Assembly: GCA_016717105.1 (NCBI GenBank)
Contig: JADKGF010000054.1
Span: 35,884 to 99,883, forward strand
DNA from: Saprospiraceae bacterium
GTDB taxonomy: Bacteria > Bacteroidota > Bacteroidia > Chitinophagales > Saprospiraceae
DNA length: 64,000 bases
Direction: 5' to 3'
Every line of letters starts with the position of its first letter. Position 1 is the first letter of the stretch. Below the pieces are notes generated by a model. The model did no database searches. It saw only the letters and a list, made by a program, of their open reading frames with translations, and was not told the origin of the DNA. Of the stretch, positions 43,655 to 57,000 are shown one piece after another. The translations under genes were made by a program, and so were the position numbers.

Positions 43655-46600
43655 TTATCTCACGACCATTATTTTTCCAACCCAGCTATCAGTACGACTT
43701 TGGATTTTATACAAATACATTCCAGCTGGCCACTGCGTACAATCTATCGTTGTCGAAACATCGAGAAGTTGCCCTTGAGCTACCGGTTTTCCATTTATAT
43801 CCATGATCAAGTACGTTTTGGCTCTACTATATTTTCTTCCCAAAAAATCTTGATTTCATTAAAGTTTGGGTTAGTGATGCTGAAAGGTGCGTATTGTGCA
43901 TCTTTTGTCGATACTGATGACTTGTCGAAAATATGAATATTGTCTAACCTGCCTTCTGAGCCATCCAAGAATAATTTTAGCGCAAGTGGTGTTTTTAATT
44001 CTTTATTTAATGGTATTTCAAAAGTTTTAAACAATTTACTGGTATTGCTGATTGCTGGTGTAGTGACCAATTTCTCATCTTGTAAAACCATCAGTCCGTG
44101 ACGATGGTCAGTACCAGATACGGAAGGTAAGGTACTTAAGAGTACATCTATACCAAGGTGTGGATTTGTCATATTTTCCATATTAGGGCAAGCCAGCACT
44201 TCGGAAATATCTAATCCACTTATAGCATCGGACAAAATATATTGGTAAAAATCTTCAAGCTTGGCGCAATCTTCAAGGACTGTCCTTGTCCAAGTATTTG
44301 TAAAACTTAGATTTCCTTCTGTGACACTTGTCGGACTAAAAATTGCAGGATAGATTTGTAATCGACTTTCTTCTTTATAATCGGTAAGACCTTCAAATGT
44401 GATCTTTTCATCTTTAGTCAATGGCTGGAGAAAATATTTTGCCAATGTATCCGAAATCAATAAGTACCGTTCATTATTTATCCACACGTACATATGTATA
44501 GAGACTTCACTTTTATCTTCAAACATGGATAAGTCTGGATTTTCTACATCCAATCTTACATCACTAAAATACCTGCTTGGTGTTACAGATTTTGTCTCAA
44601 ATATTGACTTTGATGAAGTACCATTTTCGAATACTGTCTCGAATAAAAAACTATCAGGGTAACAAAGCTTGAAGTTTATATATGCAAAAGTTCGCGAGAC
44701 ATTTGATTTTTTGTCACATACGTTTTCTATTTGATTATACATGTACTGCGCATTGAAATAATCTTCTGCACGATCGGCCTGCTTTAGATATTGCATACTT
44801 TGGTAAAAAGTTTCATGATAGTTTGTGTTTTCAAATATGGCCTGTACGTTGTATGTAAAAAATATATTAGATATTGCTTCCGGGAGAGATATATTCTTGG
44901 CCACAACATGTAAACTTTGACCCAATCGCAAGGAGTCTGTGATCAATAAAACTGTATCCAATACAGGAAGATTATAACTCACATTATCTATTGTGTATTC
45001 ACCATTGACATTGAGCGTCATAATAGTATTGGGTGGAATGCTAACAGTACTAATATTGTTGATAGAAAAATCCATATTTTTAATAGGTTCGTAACATTCA
45101 AATGGATTTAAATCCGTATTTCCATTGATCGCCACAGAAAGAGCCAAATCTTTATATACAATAGGAACAAAAGGCAATCCTACGGCACTCCATGCATTGA
45201 CAACAGTATTATATTCGTCTGAATTTGCACCATATAGATATTCAGCTACTATCTTGGAATTTTCATACACATCATGATAATCAGAAGTAGGATGTAAATA
45301 TGATGTATTTAATAAAAATACTATTTCGATAGCTTTATCCATACCTATCGCTTTTACATCATAAGATTTGCCTCTTTCATCTATACCTTTTTTGCCATTA
45401 ACTATGATGTAAAACCAATAATTCATCACACCATTATTTTGGTGTGCGCTTCTAAAAATTGATTCAGTCCAATATTTTCCTTTATAATAGTTTGGTTGCT
45501 CTAAGAGGTTCGGATTGCTCATAGAACGTATCGCATCACTGCCCAAAACAGGTATTCTATAACCTAATGTCCATGTAAACTGGTTTGGTAAAGTATAAAA
45601 TTCCAATGCCTTCCCAAAAATATCACTCATTGATTCATTTATAGATGCTGGTTCGCCAGTATAAACTAAACCTGAATTGAATTCTGTCAAGCCATGTGCA
45701 AATTCGTGACCAACAACATCAATTGTTGTAAATGACCTATACGTATGGCAATTGCCGCCACCATATGTGGTACTTTCGCCATCCCAAAATGCATTAGAAT
45801 ACAAGAACTTGTTGACTTTTCCGATTAATGGAAACCCTTTATTGTCAATACTATTGAAATTAAACCGGTCTTTTAATAGGTCATAAAACTTTTGGGCACC
45901 AAATATCACATCAACTGCAGCCTTGTCGTTTGAATCTTCGAATTTCCAATCGGCAGCTGTATTTTCGTACACTTTTTCTGTTTTTAAATTCTGTACAAAC
46001 ACGCCTTCTCCTCGGGACAAATCTCTCATGTAGAATTCATTTGGGCCAATTGAATCATGATCAAATGATACAGATCCATAGAAGTTGCTTTGACCCTTTC
46101 CTTTGGATTTATGCGTTATAATATTATTTATGCTATTGATCGGTTTGCCAGATATGGCATCAATGTACTGTGTGCGTTTTATAGGTATATTCCAGACGTT
46201 GATCGATTGGATGACTTCGTATGCCAAGACCATTTTACCATGTGTTTCTGGGTAATATTCATTGACTATACACAAATTAATGCCTTCTGTTTTCGGTGAG
46301 ATTTTACCAGAGAGCTTCATATCGTCCTCTTTTTCTAAAACATCTGCCATCATAAATCTAGAAATATCAATGGCTGCTTTTTCATTTATCTCAGGTTTTA
46401 CAGTAAGATTTTCTAACCTATTTTCGATATAGCCGGTTATGCTTCTGGCTTGATCATTTTTCGAATGTACTATAGCCATTGGCCCTACTACTTTTATGCC
46501 CTTATAAAACTGCTCATATCGGTCATGGTCGCCACCTACTACATCCTTGGTAGAACGCAATAAACGCATAGCCACATCAGGCGCCAATGTGAGCTTATCA

Positions 46601-46737
46601 TTGTTATTAAAAACGGTAAATCTGGATGCGGAATTTGGTTCAAAGGTAATTTGCAAATTTTTTGACACAGTGTTTTGTGACCAAACAATCGAAGCAAATA
46701 AAAGGTAAAATAGAACGGTAGTAAAAAGATGTTTCAT
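43655..46737 (-). CDS. Secreted M4 (thermolysin-like) metalloprotease with T9SS tail (one frameshift)
   Basis: About 1027 residues when repaired. Signal peptide (1-20), then an FTP/PepSY-type propeptide (to about 215), then the M4 domain with HEFAH at 344-348 and third zinc ligand Glu368 in INESMSDIFG. The M4 C-terminal half runs to about 520 (SDYHDVYENSKIVAEYLYG). A long beta-rich region and a T9SS type A tail follow. The tail lies in another frame: a fifth T in the run TTTT at 43816-43819 joins WEENIVEP to KTYLIMDINGKPVAQGQLLD and then GMYLYKIQS. As printed, the frame ends at 43807 and loses the sorting signal, which would prevent export if real. Confidence 0.88.
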
Positions 46738-47083
46738 ATTATGGTGTTTTATATGTTTACAATTTAATCATGATACTAGATAGTTATTGTTTTTTTATGT
46801 TGAGATGCTAATGCAGTGCAATATAATACATTATTTGGGGATATGCAAATTATTCGCAGAAAAATTGCTCATCTAGTGAAAAAGTGATAATATTTGGTAT
46901 TTTACTCTTATGATTGAATTCTTAGATTATTTGATATAGTTTAGAATTATTTTTTTTAATTATAGATGATAAAGATAAGAAAAGTCTGATCATTATATTT
47001 TAGGGTAAAAGTATTTTTTAAAAATTATCATTTCTGGTAATTTATTTTTCGTTTATTTGCACACGATATCAAAATTAATCTAT
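46738..47083. other. 346-bp intergenic region, nothing recognisable
   Basis: Very A/T-rich sequence between two divergent genes. No box matching TAnnTTTG at a sensible distance, no hairpin and no open frame was identified. Confidence 0.5.
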
Positions 47084-47602
47084 ATGAAACATGCCTTTAC
47101 TTTTCTTTTTGTATTTAGTATTATTACTTTGAGCCAATCACAAATTTCTAATGTTGGAACTGAACTTAAATCAATTTCAAAAGAACTTAAATCTTCAAGT
47201 CTTACAGATGAAGGGAAATTTGAGTTTTGAATCAACTGATTTTGAAATAATAAAGGACACTTTGATATCTATCAAGTTCTCAAAATGATTTCGGACTTTT
47301 AAGGTTGAACAATGGATGAGTTTTCATAATTTTTTATCAAATTAAAAGATTTGCCGAGTGTTGAATATAAAGAGATGACTTTAGGAGAGATTACTACATA
47401 TATGTTATGCTTTACGTCAAAAGGCAATAATCCTTCGTTTATTTTTAAGTATGGTACTAAAGATGAAATTTATATCTCTTTAAAAAATGATCCATTTTCT
47501 GAAGAAGAACTCCAAAATTATACTGTAATTACATTGCCGGAAATCAAAGATAAGTCCAAGTATAAAAAGTTAGAAAATTTAATTAAGTCATTAATTAAAT
47601 AG
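47084..47602 (+). pseudogene. Small secreted protein gene with several frame breaks
   Basis: ATG 47084 opens a signal peptide (KHAFTFLFVFSIITLSQSQ) and SNVGTELKSISKELKSSS. The frame then stops at 47230 and must be mended near 47220 (one A), 47285 (one A) and 47335 (one T). After that it runs open through KLKDLPSVEYKEMTLGEITT to TAA at 47602 (83 codons clean at the end). All repairs add one base to an A or T run. A recognisable family was not found; the size would be about 170 residues. It is either a decayed gene or an error-rich stretch. Confidence 0.5.
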
Positions 47603-47833
47603 CCTTAAATAAAGAATATTTTATTTTGTAATTTTTACAAAAATAGTAGCAAAGTTAGAGACGTGTGATGCTTATACTTCTTTATTTTACTTAATTAAAA
47701 CTTACTGAACAACAAATGGTAATAAATAAGATGAAGATATAAATCTTAAATATTTTAATCCTTATACAATCAATCAAATCACAATACCTAAAATATTATT
47801 AATACCTTTTCGGGCAATTTAATCACAAATAAA

Positions 47834-47841
47834 TACTTTTG
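47834..47841 (+). promoter_or_regulatory. -7 box TACTTTTG for the large outer-membrane protein gene
   Basis: TAnnTTTG match 26 bp before the ATG at 47868. The space 47603-47833 holds nothing recognisable. Confidence 0.5.
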
Positions 47842-47867
47842 GTCTCAAAAATTGCGTATATTAGTGT

Positions 47868-50800
47868 ATGCGTGTGATATTCCACTTTTTGGTCTGGGTA
47901 GTTTCTATAAATATACTTGTCGTACAAGGCCAGAAAAGCATTCATACACCACTCAAAGTGAAATCTTTCATCGTGGCAGATTGTACCATCAAACTAGATG
48001 AAAATACACTTATGCCCAATTCAGTAGTGATCATTCATGGTCAAGATACACTGTCTAATGTAGTCATAACCAATCAGTCTATAATCTTGCCAGATCAGTT
48101 ATGCACAAAATGGAATGCAGATACCATCGTCATAAAATACAGAACTTTTGGATTTAACATCGAAAAAACCTATTTGACCATAGATTCTTCGCTACTCACA
48201 TTTAAGGAAAAGGCCTATACAACTGGTTATGAATATCGGCCTTCTGATAACAAAAATGCCATCATAGAATCCAAGGGTTTAGATTATCGAGGCAGTTTTT
48301 CCAGAGGTTTTTCTGTGGGAAATAGCCAGAGCTTGGTACCTAATTCTAATTTTGACATGCAGCTTATCGGGGATTTGGGCAATGGACTCAAGGTCGTAGC
48401 TGCCATATCCGACGAAAATCTGCCCATCCAAGCACAAGGAAATACACAGCAGTTGCAGGAATTTGATAAGGTCTTTATCCAAGTAAGCAAAGGCAAATCA
48501 TCAGTGACAGCTGGAGATTACGAATTGCGACGACCCAACAGTTATTTTATGAACTATTTCAAAAAACTGAAAGGTATTAGCTTGTCATCTGCTTTTCAAG
48601 TTGGCAAACAAACAGAAGTAAGTTCTAAAGGCAGTTTCGCTATTTCAAGAGGTAAATTTTCCAGACAAACATTGCCTACCAAGGAAGGTAATCAAGGTCC
48701 TTATCGTCTTCAGGGCAACAATGGAGAAAGGTTTATCATCGTCTTGGCTGGTACCGAAAAAGTATATTTTAATGGAAACTTGCTCAAACGTGGCTTTGAT
48801 TATGACTATGTGATAGACTACAATAGAGCTGAAATCACATTTTCGCCGACCAGAGTTATTGCCCGCGATTCTAGGGTAATTATTGAGTTTGAATACACAG
48901 ATGTTTCTTATCTTCGATCTTTGTATGCCGCTGAGACGGAATTTAAAGGTGCAAGATGGAATGTAAATTTGAACTTTTATTCTGAGCAAGACAGTAAAAA
49001 TGCGACAGGCGACTTACAACTGGACTCAACGGACATTCGTATCCTCGAAAATAGCGGCGATGACCTTAGTCAAACTGTTCGTAAAAGTATCAGGATGGTA
49101 ACGGAAGATGAAAAGAAAGAAGCAAACAGAATCTTATATTCCGGCAAGGCAGATCCATTAGACCCATCGAATATCATTCTTGTATTTACGGAAAACTTGG
49201 ATAGTTCCGTATATACTGCTGTTTTTACAGACTTGGGTGCGAATAAAGGCGATTACATCATAGACCAGACTAAAAGTAAAAATGGCCGTGTTTATGTGTA
49301 TGCTGGCAAAAATTTGGGATCATACCAACCAGTAATTCAGCTTATTCCACCTGAACAAAAACAAATGATAACCGTCAATGGCAGTTACAAGATCGGAAAA
49401 CAGACCAATGCATTTGCCGAATTGGGAATGAGTAATGTGGATATAAATAGGAGATCTGTATTGGGCAATGAAGATAATACAGGACTCGCATCGCATTTTC
49501 ATTGACACATCAATCAAAACTTGACAGTAGTGGATTATGGAATTTGTCTGCCAATGTTAAACATGAATTTGTACATAAAAATTTCAGATCACTCAATCCA
49601 TATCGCGCACCGGAGTTTGTGCGAGACTGGAACATTTCGCAAATTCTAGGACAAGGTGATGAAAATCTCCTTATCGGAAATGTGAAACTTGCTAATAAAT
49701 CTGGACTTGGATTAGCATATGGTTATAACAGTTTTGTCAAGACAAGTCAATATGCCGGACAAAAACATGAAGCAACGCTTGAATACAACACTAAGAGATG
49801 GCAATTGCGAGCCTATAGCAATTATTTGACATCTGAATCAGCGTCCAAAGGTGAAGAAAGCCAGTTTTTAAGACCCAATATATCGGCAATGTACAGAATA
49901 GGCAAATCATTGGATTGGTCAGTCGGTATGGTGTATGATGCTGAAGACAACCAATATAGAAACATGCAATCAGATACACTCTTGAAGCCTAGTTATGCTT
50001 TCAAAAATCTCAAATGGGTGATTACCAATAATTTTGAACGGGATTTTGCGCTTAAAATGTCATACTCTGTGCGTGATGATCGATTTGCGAAGGGAAATGA
50101 CTTGCAGCTAGCATCGGTGGCAAACGAAGTAGAACTGGCTGGAAAATGGCATGCTTCTGATAATTCTGATCTGCAATGGAGTGTCATTGGGAGACAATTG
50201 GAAATAAGGGATCAGACCTTGTTGCCAAATGACAAAAGTAAAAAAACCATTTTAGGCAGAATAGATTATTCATTTTCAGCTTGGAATGAAGGTATAAGAT
50301 CGGTCACTTCGTACAATACAAATTCTGGTCAAGAGCCCAAAATAGAGTACATCTTTCAAAAAGTAGAAGCCGGACAAGGCGATTATATTTATATCGGTGA
50401 TTCGATCAATCCCAATGTTTCGATCATTCAGGATTTCAGATATGATCCTACCAATCCATTGTCTCGATATATCAGACTTGCCTTGAATAATAATGAATTT
50501 ATTCGTACCAACAACATCGAAATAAATCAGACTTTTAATATCGAGCCATCCAGATTCCGAAAACCAAAAGAAGGAAAAAAACCTAGCAAATTCTATAAGT
50601 TCCTTTCCAGATTTTCAACCATTACTAATGTCAGAATTGCAAAAAAGCAAATGGATGGTGTAGCTGTACCGATCTCATCTTATATAGATTTTTCTTTAAA
50701 TGATACATCACTTGTAGCGTATAATGCCTTGTATGCCAATACCTTGTTTTTTAATAAGGGAAATGTGAAATACGATATCCAATTGGGCAACCGCAATACC

Positions 50801-51364
50801 CAAAATAGGATAGTACAGATCAATGGCAAAGAAGATCGAGGCTTGAATGATTTGTTTTTGAGAACCAGATTTAATGTCAAAGGGAAAACGGATTTGTTTT
50901 TGATTGTCGAAAAATCGGTAAAGTCTTATGTATCTGAAGCTTTTGATGAGCGTAATCTGGATATTTTGATTTATCGCATCAAGCCCGAAGTAAGCATAAG
51001 ACCTACGAATAATACACGTTTTGCATTGAAGTACGCATACCAGGACAAGAAACAGAAAATACTGTCAGGTGATGCGGCATTTTTGAATGAAACATCTGCT
51101 GAATTTACCTTACGGAAAGTCAGTAAGTATAGCTTAGATTTTTCTGTCAGTTATGTAAAAGTAAAATTCTCAGGTGCTGCCAATTCTCCATTAGAATACG
51201 ATATGCTGGATGGCCTGAAAAATGGGCAAAACTTCCTTTGGAATTCGAGTTATACCAAAAGAATTGCCAAAAATATCGATTTGTCATTTCAGTATGAAGG
51301 TCGTAAGACTGGTATTTCGCCGACTGTGCATGTTGGCAGAGCACAGGTGAAGGCTACATTTTGA
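47868..51364 (+). CDS. Large outer-membrane beta-structured protein of unknown function (one frameshift)
   Basis: About 1165 residues when repaired. Signal peptide about 1-22. Residues 130-345 form a conserved-looking block (GLDYRGSFSRGFSVGNSQS, GLKVVAAISDENLPIQAQGN, TAGDYELRRPNSYFMNYFKKLKG, NGERFIIVLAGTEKVYFNG, VIDYNRAEITFSP). The remainder is beta-hairpin rich with aromatic-ended strands and ends in KATF, as in outer-membrane barrels. One missing T in TTTT at 49496-49499 splits it; repaired, it reads GLASHFSLTHQSKLDSSGLW. Similar proteins occur across Bacteroidota, but I know no function. The operon is monocistronic. Confidence 0.75.
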
Positions 51365-51447
51365 TGGTTTTTCAAAGCTGATTTCTTAGATTCACATCTC
51401 TGGCAAGCGACCTGCAAAATACCAAATTTTATTTATGACGGTATAAC

Positions 51448-53610
51448 TTATGGACTTAATGTTGACAATGAGATTCCTGTAGCCTGCTTAAAAAATGGTA
51501 ATTCATCGTTTCTAAGTATGATCAGTTTCTTGTAGAACTCATTGTTTTCTAAGGAAGTAAAGATACGATAATTTAATTCTTTGTTTAAAGCCAAAATTTG
51601 ATCGATTGCTTTTGCACAACCAAAACCTACGTCCTCTAATGTCCCCGAAATTTTATAACGCTTACTTTGGTATTCAAAATTAACTTCATATTGCCAATCA
51701 TTAATTTTTTTCATTGATATATTTTTAAAGTTTAGTTTTTGATTGAGCAAATTATAAATTTTAGGGAAAGCAATGTTAAAATCACTTAAGGTGTCAATAG
51801 TTTTCTTATCGTAGGCAGTGCCCATAAAAAATAGGGGAATAAAATTTCCTTCATCTAAATAGAATTCAAAGAAAAATACAAATATTCTCCCCATGTCTGT
51901 TAATTCATAAGGAATATTTTCTGCCGTTTCCAACATCATTTTCCTTATATACTTATTGTTACTTCCTACTTTTCGATAAAACCTTTGAAATTCTTTAAGC
52001 TGATTTGTTTTCAAATATTTATTTTTTTCAAAATCCAACGGGCTACTATAATTGCCAAATCCTTCTTCTGAATACAAATTTTGAAGTTGTAATTGCTTTG
52101 ATATTTTTAGTGAATCATGAAAAGATAAGCCTATTTGTAAATTTTCTCTTTTGATTCCTGTATTTTTGTCATATGTACAAATTAAAAATGTATCTACTTT
52201 TTGATTTCCCCTATACAAATTACTGAATTGTGAAATGGGCATAATTCCAATTTTCTTTTTCAAATCTAAATCTACAAATATCTTGGTAAAAAGATCCCTT
52301 ATATTTTGAGTTATAAATACATTTTTATAATAAAGACTACTCCCAGGATTATCATAAATAATTCGCAAATCCAATTTATAATTAATATCGTTAAAAATGA
52401 AATCAATATTTTCATTTTTTATTTTTACCCTAAGACTTTGATGAGCATATTCTGGCAAAACAATTTTAAAAATATCTTTAATTACTTCAACATAATTGAG
52501 ATTTTCTAAATTGATAACCATCCGTTCATACCCTTTTAGATCAGAAATCAATTGATCCAAAGCATAACCTTCCTTAATGTATTTTTCCAAAGTTGTAGGA
52601 CTTTTACCGTTTTTTAATTGAATCCCTGCATATTCTAAATTTTCAAGTAAAGTCTTTCTGTCCTTTTCTGTCTTTAGAATCTTATTGTAAAAGTAATGTC
52701 TGATAATGTCATTTATCCTATGGGTATTAATATTAGAGTCTATAAAATTGAGTAGGGCTGGTTCGATTAGTTTCGAACTCCTTATTGAATCTAGTTTTAC
52801 TTTTTCATTGTTAAATGATTGTAATGTTATCTCTAGAAGACTGTAAAATGTATCTTTAGTTATATCGTCTGTTTTATTATTTCCAAACCAAGAAAACATG
52901 TTGTTGGCATCATATTCACTATTATATGATGAGTCAGGAATGACCTGAAAACCCATTTTTTGATTTACGAATGATTGTAAGCTTATTTTTTTAAGTCCTA
53001 TTGTATCTAGGCTAAAAATAGTAAGGTCAAATGTAGTATCTATTTGATGTATTGATTTAAAGTATGAATATCCACCTAAACTTACATTTTCTTCAAGTGG
53101 GATGTATATTTGTTTATTATCAGAATTGCTATAGTATGACAAATTAGTATTTATTACAAAATAAGTAGCTTTTGATGTATCATATTTTTTAAATACTTTC
53201 TTACAAGATGATCTCAGATATTCAAAGTTTACAGTGTCGAATGAAATAGTATCCATTGATTGATTTATTCCTAGTATATCAAACGCCTTATTTAAATCCT
53301 TTGTGTTTGTTTGAACATATATCCCATTTTCTCGTTCAACAATTGTACAATTTCCATTTTTTTTATTTATATACTGATAACTTTGGTCAGTAAACGCCGA
53401 ATTTTGTAACATGACAATCAAAGTATCATTGTAAAAAATTACTTGTTGACTTTCATTAAAAGCGGCCAAAACTGGATTCGGTGGTTCATTTGGATTTTCC
53501 AATGAATTAGTATAAGAAAATGAACCGTATTTTGGAATTTGACAATAGACCATATTAATAACTTTAAATGAAATTAATACAAAAAGCACTAAAAGTTTAT
53601 ATATTTTCAT
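51448..53610 (-). CDS. Secreted hypothetical protein, 720 residues
   Basis: Signal peptide KIYKLLVLFVLISFKVINMVYCQ. The body is Asn/Lys/Ile-rich with many predicted strands and some helices (residues 250-400: LLEITLQSFNNEKVKLDSIRSS, YFYNKILKTEKDRKTLLENLEYAG), a YELTDMGRIFVFFFEF stretch, and no PNP-type T9SS tail. I do not recognise a family. Base composition is more A/T-rich than in the housekeeping genes, as for other secreted proteins here. No promoter box was found upstream. Confidence 0.65.
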   Translation of the reverse strand: MKIYKLLVLFVLISFKVINMVYCQIPKYGSFSYTNSLENPNEPPNPVLAAFNESQQVIFYNDTLIVMLQNSAFTDQSYQYINKKNGNCTIVERENGIYVQTNTKDLNKAFDILGINQSMDTISFDTVNFEYLRSSCKKVFKKYDTSKATYFVINTNLSYYSNSDNKQIYIPLEENVSLGGYSYFKSIHQIDTTFDLTIFSLDTIGLKKISLQSFVNQKMGFQVIPDSSYNSEYDANNMFSWFGNNKTDDITKDTFYSLLEITLQSFNNEKVKLDSIRSSKLIEPALLNFIDSNINTHRINDIIRHYFYNKILKTEKDRKTLLENLEYAGIQLKNGKSPTTLEKYIKEGYALDQLISDLKGYERMVINLENLNYVEVIKDIFKIVLPEYAHQSLRVKIKNENIDFIFNDINYKLDLRIIYDNPGSSLYYKNVFITQNIRDLFTKIFVDLDLKKKIGIMPISQFSNLYRGNQKVDTFLICTYDKNTGIKRENLQIGLSFHDSLKISKQLQLQNLYSEEGFGNYSSPLDFEKNKYLKTNQLKEFQRFYRKVGSNNKYIRKMMLETAENIPYELTDMGRIFVFFFEFYLDEGNFIPLFFMGTAYDKKTIDTLSDFNIAFPKIYNLLNQKLNFKNISMKKINDWQYEVNFEYQSKRYKISGTLEDVGFGCAKAIDQILALNKELNYRIFTSLENNEFYKKLIILRNDELPFFKQATGISLSTLSP

Positions 53611-53747
53611 TCTCTCAATTTTGGTATTATGTTGTGCTCAACTAAATTGTATATTTATTGGAGTCCTTCTTAAATGAACAAATATATAATATTTTATAAT
53701 TTCATTTGTTCTTACTATTAAGCTAATTTACACTTTAAATTGACTTC

Positions 53748-53974
53748 TCATGATTTATATTGGTACCAAGTGGTTTCTCCACTGCCAAATGCTTCTGAAA
53801 GCGGATTATACTGTACATTAAGTTTTGGTTTTAACTTATCTTGTTTTAATCTTTTTCTATGTCTAATTGAAGTAATTTCTGTCTCAAAACTTCTAGATAA
53901 TGATGCGATTCGGGTATCAGGCTATTATTTATTTTAGGAACGTCATCTTGCTGTATACTTGCTACTATGGTGTC
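53748..53974 (-). pseudogene. Remnant of a TolC-family outer-membrane efflux protein
   Basis: Two adjoining minus-strand frames read SIQQDDVPKINNSLIPESHH, YLEVLRQKLLQLDIEK, then (one base shifted) RLKQDKLKPKLNVQYNPLSE and AFGSGETTWYQYKS. This is the characteristic end of the first half of Bacteroidota TolC-like proteins. Neither the N-terminal helices nor the remaining barrel can be found around it, so it is a fragment of about 75 codons. It follows the VCBS gene on the same strand. Confidence 0.6.
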
Positions 53975-54055
53975 TATATTACGCCTGACACCTTATGGCT
54001 TATTTTTACCATGTATAACCTGTTTCTACAATTCAGACAATAATAAACGTATCTC

Positions 54056-57000
54056 TTACTGTACCTCTTTGTTGGATTTGATTTTTAGCAATTCGGGTAG
54101 ATCATTATTTTTTACTACCATTATGCTATATCCATCTTTTGTCTTGATTTTAGGAGTTTGCGTACATCACCATTGGCGTTGAAGCCAGAGTAACGGATGG
54201 CAAACTATTAAAACGATTGTTACCTTCATTGATTAGAATATTTCCTTTTGATGCATCATACCTTCCCAAAAATACATCGGTTCCATAAAAATTACCAGCA
54301 GTGATGAGATCAGGCTTGCCATCATTATTGATATCAAAATCTAGTATCGTTCTGATACAGGAGAGTTGGGCCATCTGTGGCATTTCTACCATTTCAAAAG
54401 CTTTACCTCCTTTATTGTAGAATACCACGCTTGCCAAGAGATTGGCTTTCAATACCGTTTCACCTTTGCGTTCATTTGGTGTAAATATATCTTCAAATGA
54501 ATTATTCGCGTATTGCTTATATCTCAGATACTTTTTCTTCAGCACTACCATGTGATCCAACAGCTTGTCCCGCATGACAAACGGATATATCTTCGTACCA
54601 TTATAAGAACACAAGATTGGATCCAAGGTGCTATTGTTATCGTAATCTTTATAATAAAGTGATAATGGTTTTTCATCACTAGCTTTAAAATAAGAATTGA
54701 GTCCTGTATTGCCACAAATCAACTCTTTAAATCCATCTCCATTCAAGTCTGCAATATGGAGTGATTCCCACCAACCTGTATAATTCTCAATACCAAAGTC
54801 TTTGGTGACGTTAATAAATTTTCCATTTTTCCATTTAAAAATGGTAGGTGACATCCATTCTCCTACGAGTATAAGTTCTTTTATTTTATCGTTATCCAAG
54901 TCTTCAAATTGGGCATCTGTCACCATACCTATTTTGAATAGTCCTTCAGACCAGTCAGAAGTCACATTAGTGAATTTGCCACCATCATTTCTGCCTAGAT
55001 AGCTCATAGCAGGCAATGGATATTGACCAGGGCTAACTCTACCACCTGCAAATAAATCAAGATCACCATCATTGTCTATGTCATGTAAAGCTATACACGA
55101 TCCGCTTGTCGGTATATTTGGCAATCCATTTACCACCTTTTTGAATGTGCCTTTGCCGTCATTGATGTACAATCTGTTTTGATAGTTTGGAGATTGGTTT
55201 GGAAATTCTGATCCACCACTCACTACGATCAAATCTTGATCTTTGTCGCCATCTACATCTGCAAATATGGCATCGGTATCTTCAAATATCTTATCTTGTT
55301 CTAAATCTGTGTTTGAAATCAGCTGGAACTTTCCATTATTTTTTTGAATATAAATTTTTCCAGAATAACCAGTCGCACCGCCTAGGAAAATGTCATCTAA
55401 TCCATCACCGTTTATATCTCCTGCACATGACGCGGGACCTTCATTGGAGTACTTTCTATGGAGTAATGGCTCTCGTTTAAAGTCAATATAATCATTTTCT
55501 TTATGGGCCATATCGGTAGTAATCACATCGTTTTTAGCTTCAAAGTATATACTAGGATTTACCAGTTTTTTGGCATTGGTACTGTTTGATGCATAAGTAA
55601 CTTTGTTAAGTGTATTTATTTTGGCATCTACAACACTTTGCATTTTTCCATTTGGCCAGTATATTTTACCGATTTTAATGAAGTTGCATCACCCAATCCA
55701 AAATGTGCTATTGGTTCTACAGATGATAAAAATCCTTTTGATGGGTATATGTAAAATACTTGAAGATTGTCTTTATTATCAATAATTTCTATTTTTGATC
55801 CAAGCGCTGGTTTGTTATTTTCATTTTGTAATGTAAATCGGATATTATTATTTTTTCTAGTGGATGTTCCATTATTTTTCATGATAAATGGTGGCGCATC
55901 GATGTTATTAACCACAATGTCTAGAAAACCATCATTATTAAGATCGGCGTACGCTGCTCCATTTGAAAATTCTGGTGGCGAAGGATCCCATTGGTTGGAT
56001 ACATCAGTAAATTTGAGTCCACCTTGGTTCATATAAAAATACGATTTTGTCTTGTGTACAGGTATTATACTCAAATACTTGGATAAATTCAATTCCTGTT
56101 TATTGGTCGTACTTTTATACATGGAATCCTGGGTATAACGCACATAATCGTTGTCTGTATAACTCCTTCGGAAACCATTGGTAATGAAAACATCCTTTTT
56201 GCTATCATTATTATAATCCGCCATAAGTACACTCCAGCTCCAGTCTGTATGTGCCATATTGGTCATGGGTGCTATATCACTGTAAGTGCCGTCACATTGA
56301 TTGATTTGCAATGTGTTTTTAATAAATTGGGAGGCAAATCCAAATCTTTTGGTTAGTAGATATTTGTCATAATTGTATTCTGTTCCATGCATTTTCTGTC
56401 TGTAATTATCCTTCAGGAAACATATCCAAGGTCATCATATCTATACAGCCATCATTGTTTACGTCTGCATAATCTGATCCCATAGAAGAAAAGGAAGTAT
56501 GGGCAAAATAGTCAGAAAACTTATCGGTAAATGTGCCGTCACCATTATTTATATAAAGATAGTCAGGTTTTACATAGTCATTACAAACATAAACATCCGG
56601 ATAATTATCTTCGTTGAAGTCAGCAATTATTGCACTAAGTCCAAAAGCTTCATTTATGATACCGCTTTTGTCTGTGATGTCTATAAATTTTCCACCTTTA
56701 TTTTCATAAAGTCTGTCCGAAACGAATCTTAGATCTTTAGACAAAACCACCTTAAATATTTCGTCTTTGTCATTTTCGATTTTAAGGTTATTGCTCTCCT
56801 TAGGATTTAGTGGATGATTCAAAAGATATAAGTCCAAATCTCCATCTCTGTCAAAATCAAAAAAATAGGATTGTGTACTAAAGCTTTTGTCAGCGAGACC
56901 ATATTCTTCTGCTTTTTCTGAAAATGTGTTGTTGCCGTTATTGATGTAGAGTATGTTCTTGCGGAAGTCATCCTGAAAAAAGCCGGAAACGCAAATATAG

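Noticed and set aside
46738..47083. tRNA or small RNA gene in the A/T-rich gap
   Set aside because: No cloverleaf, T-loop consensus or hairpin with a T run was found.
53740..54182. Plus-strand short frames as genes
   Set aside because: The minus strand here reads as the end of the VCBS protein and a TolC fragment, which explains the region.
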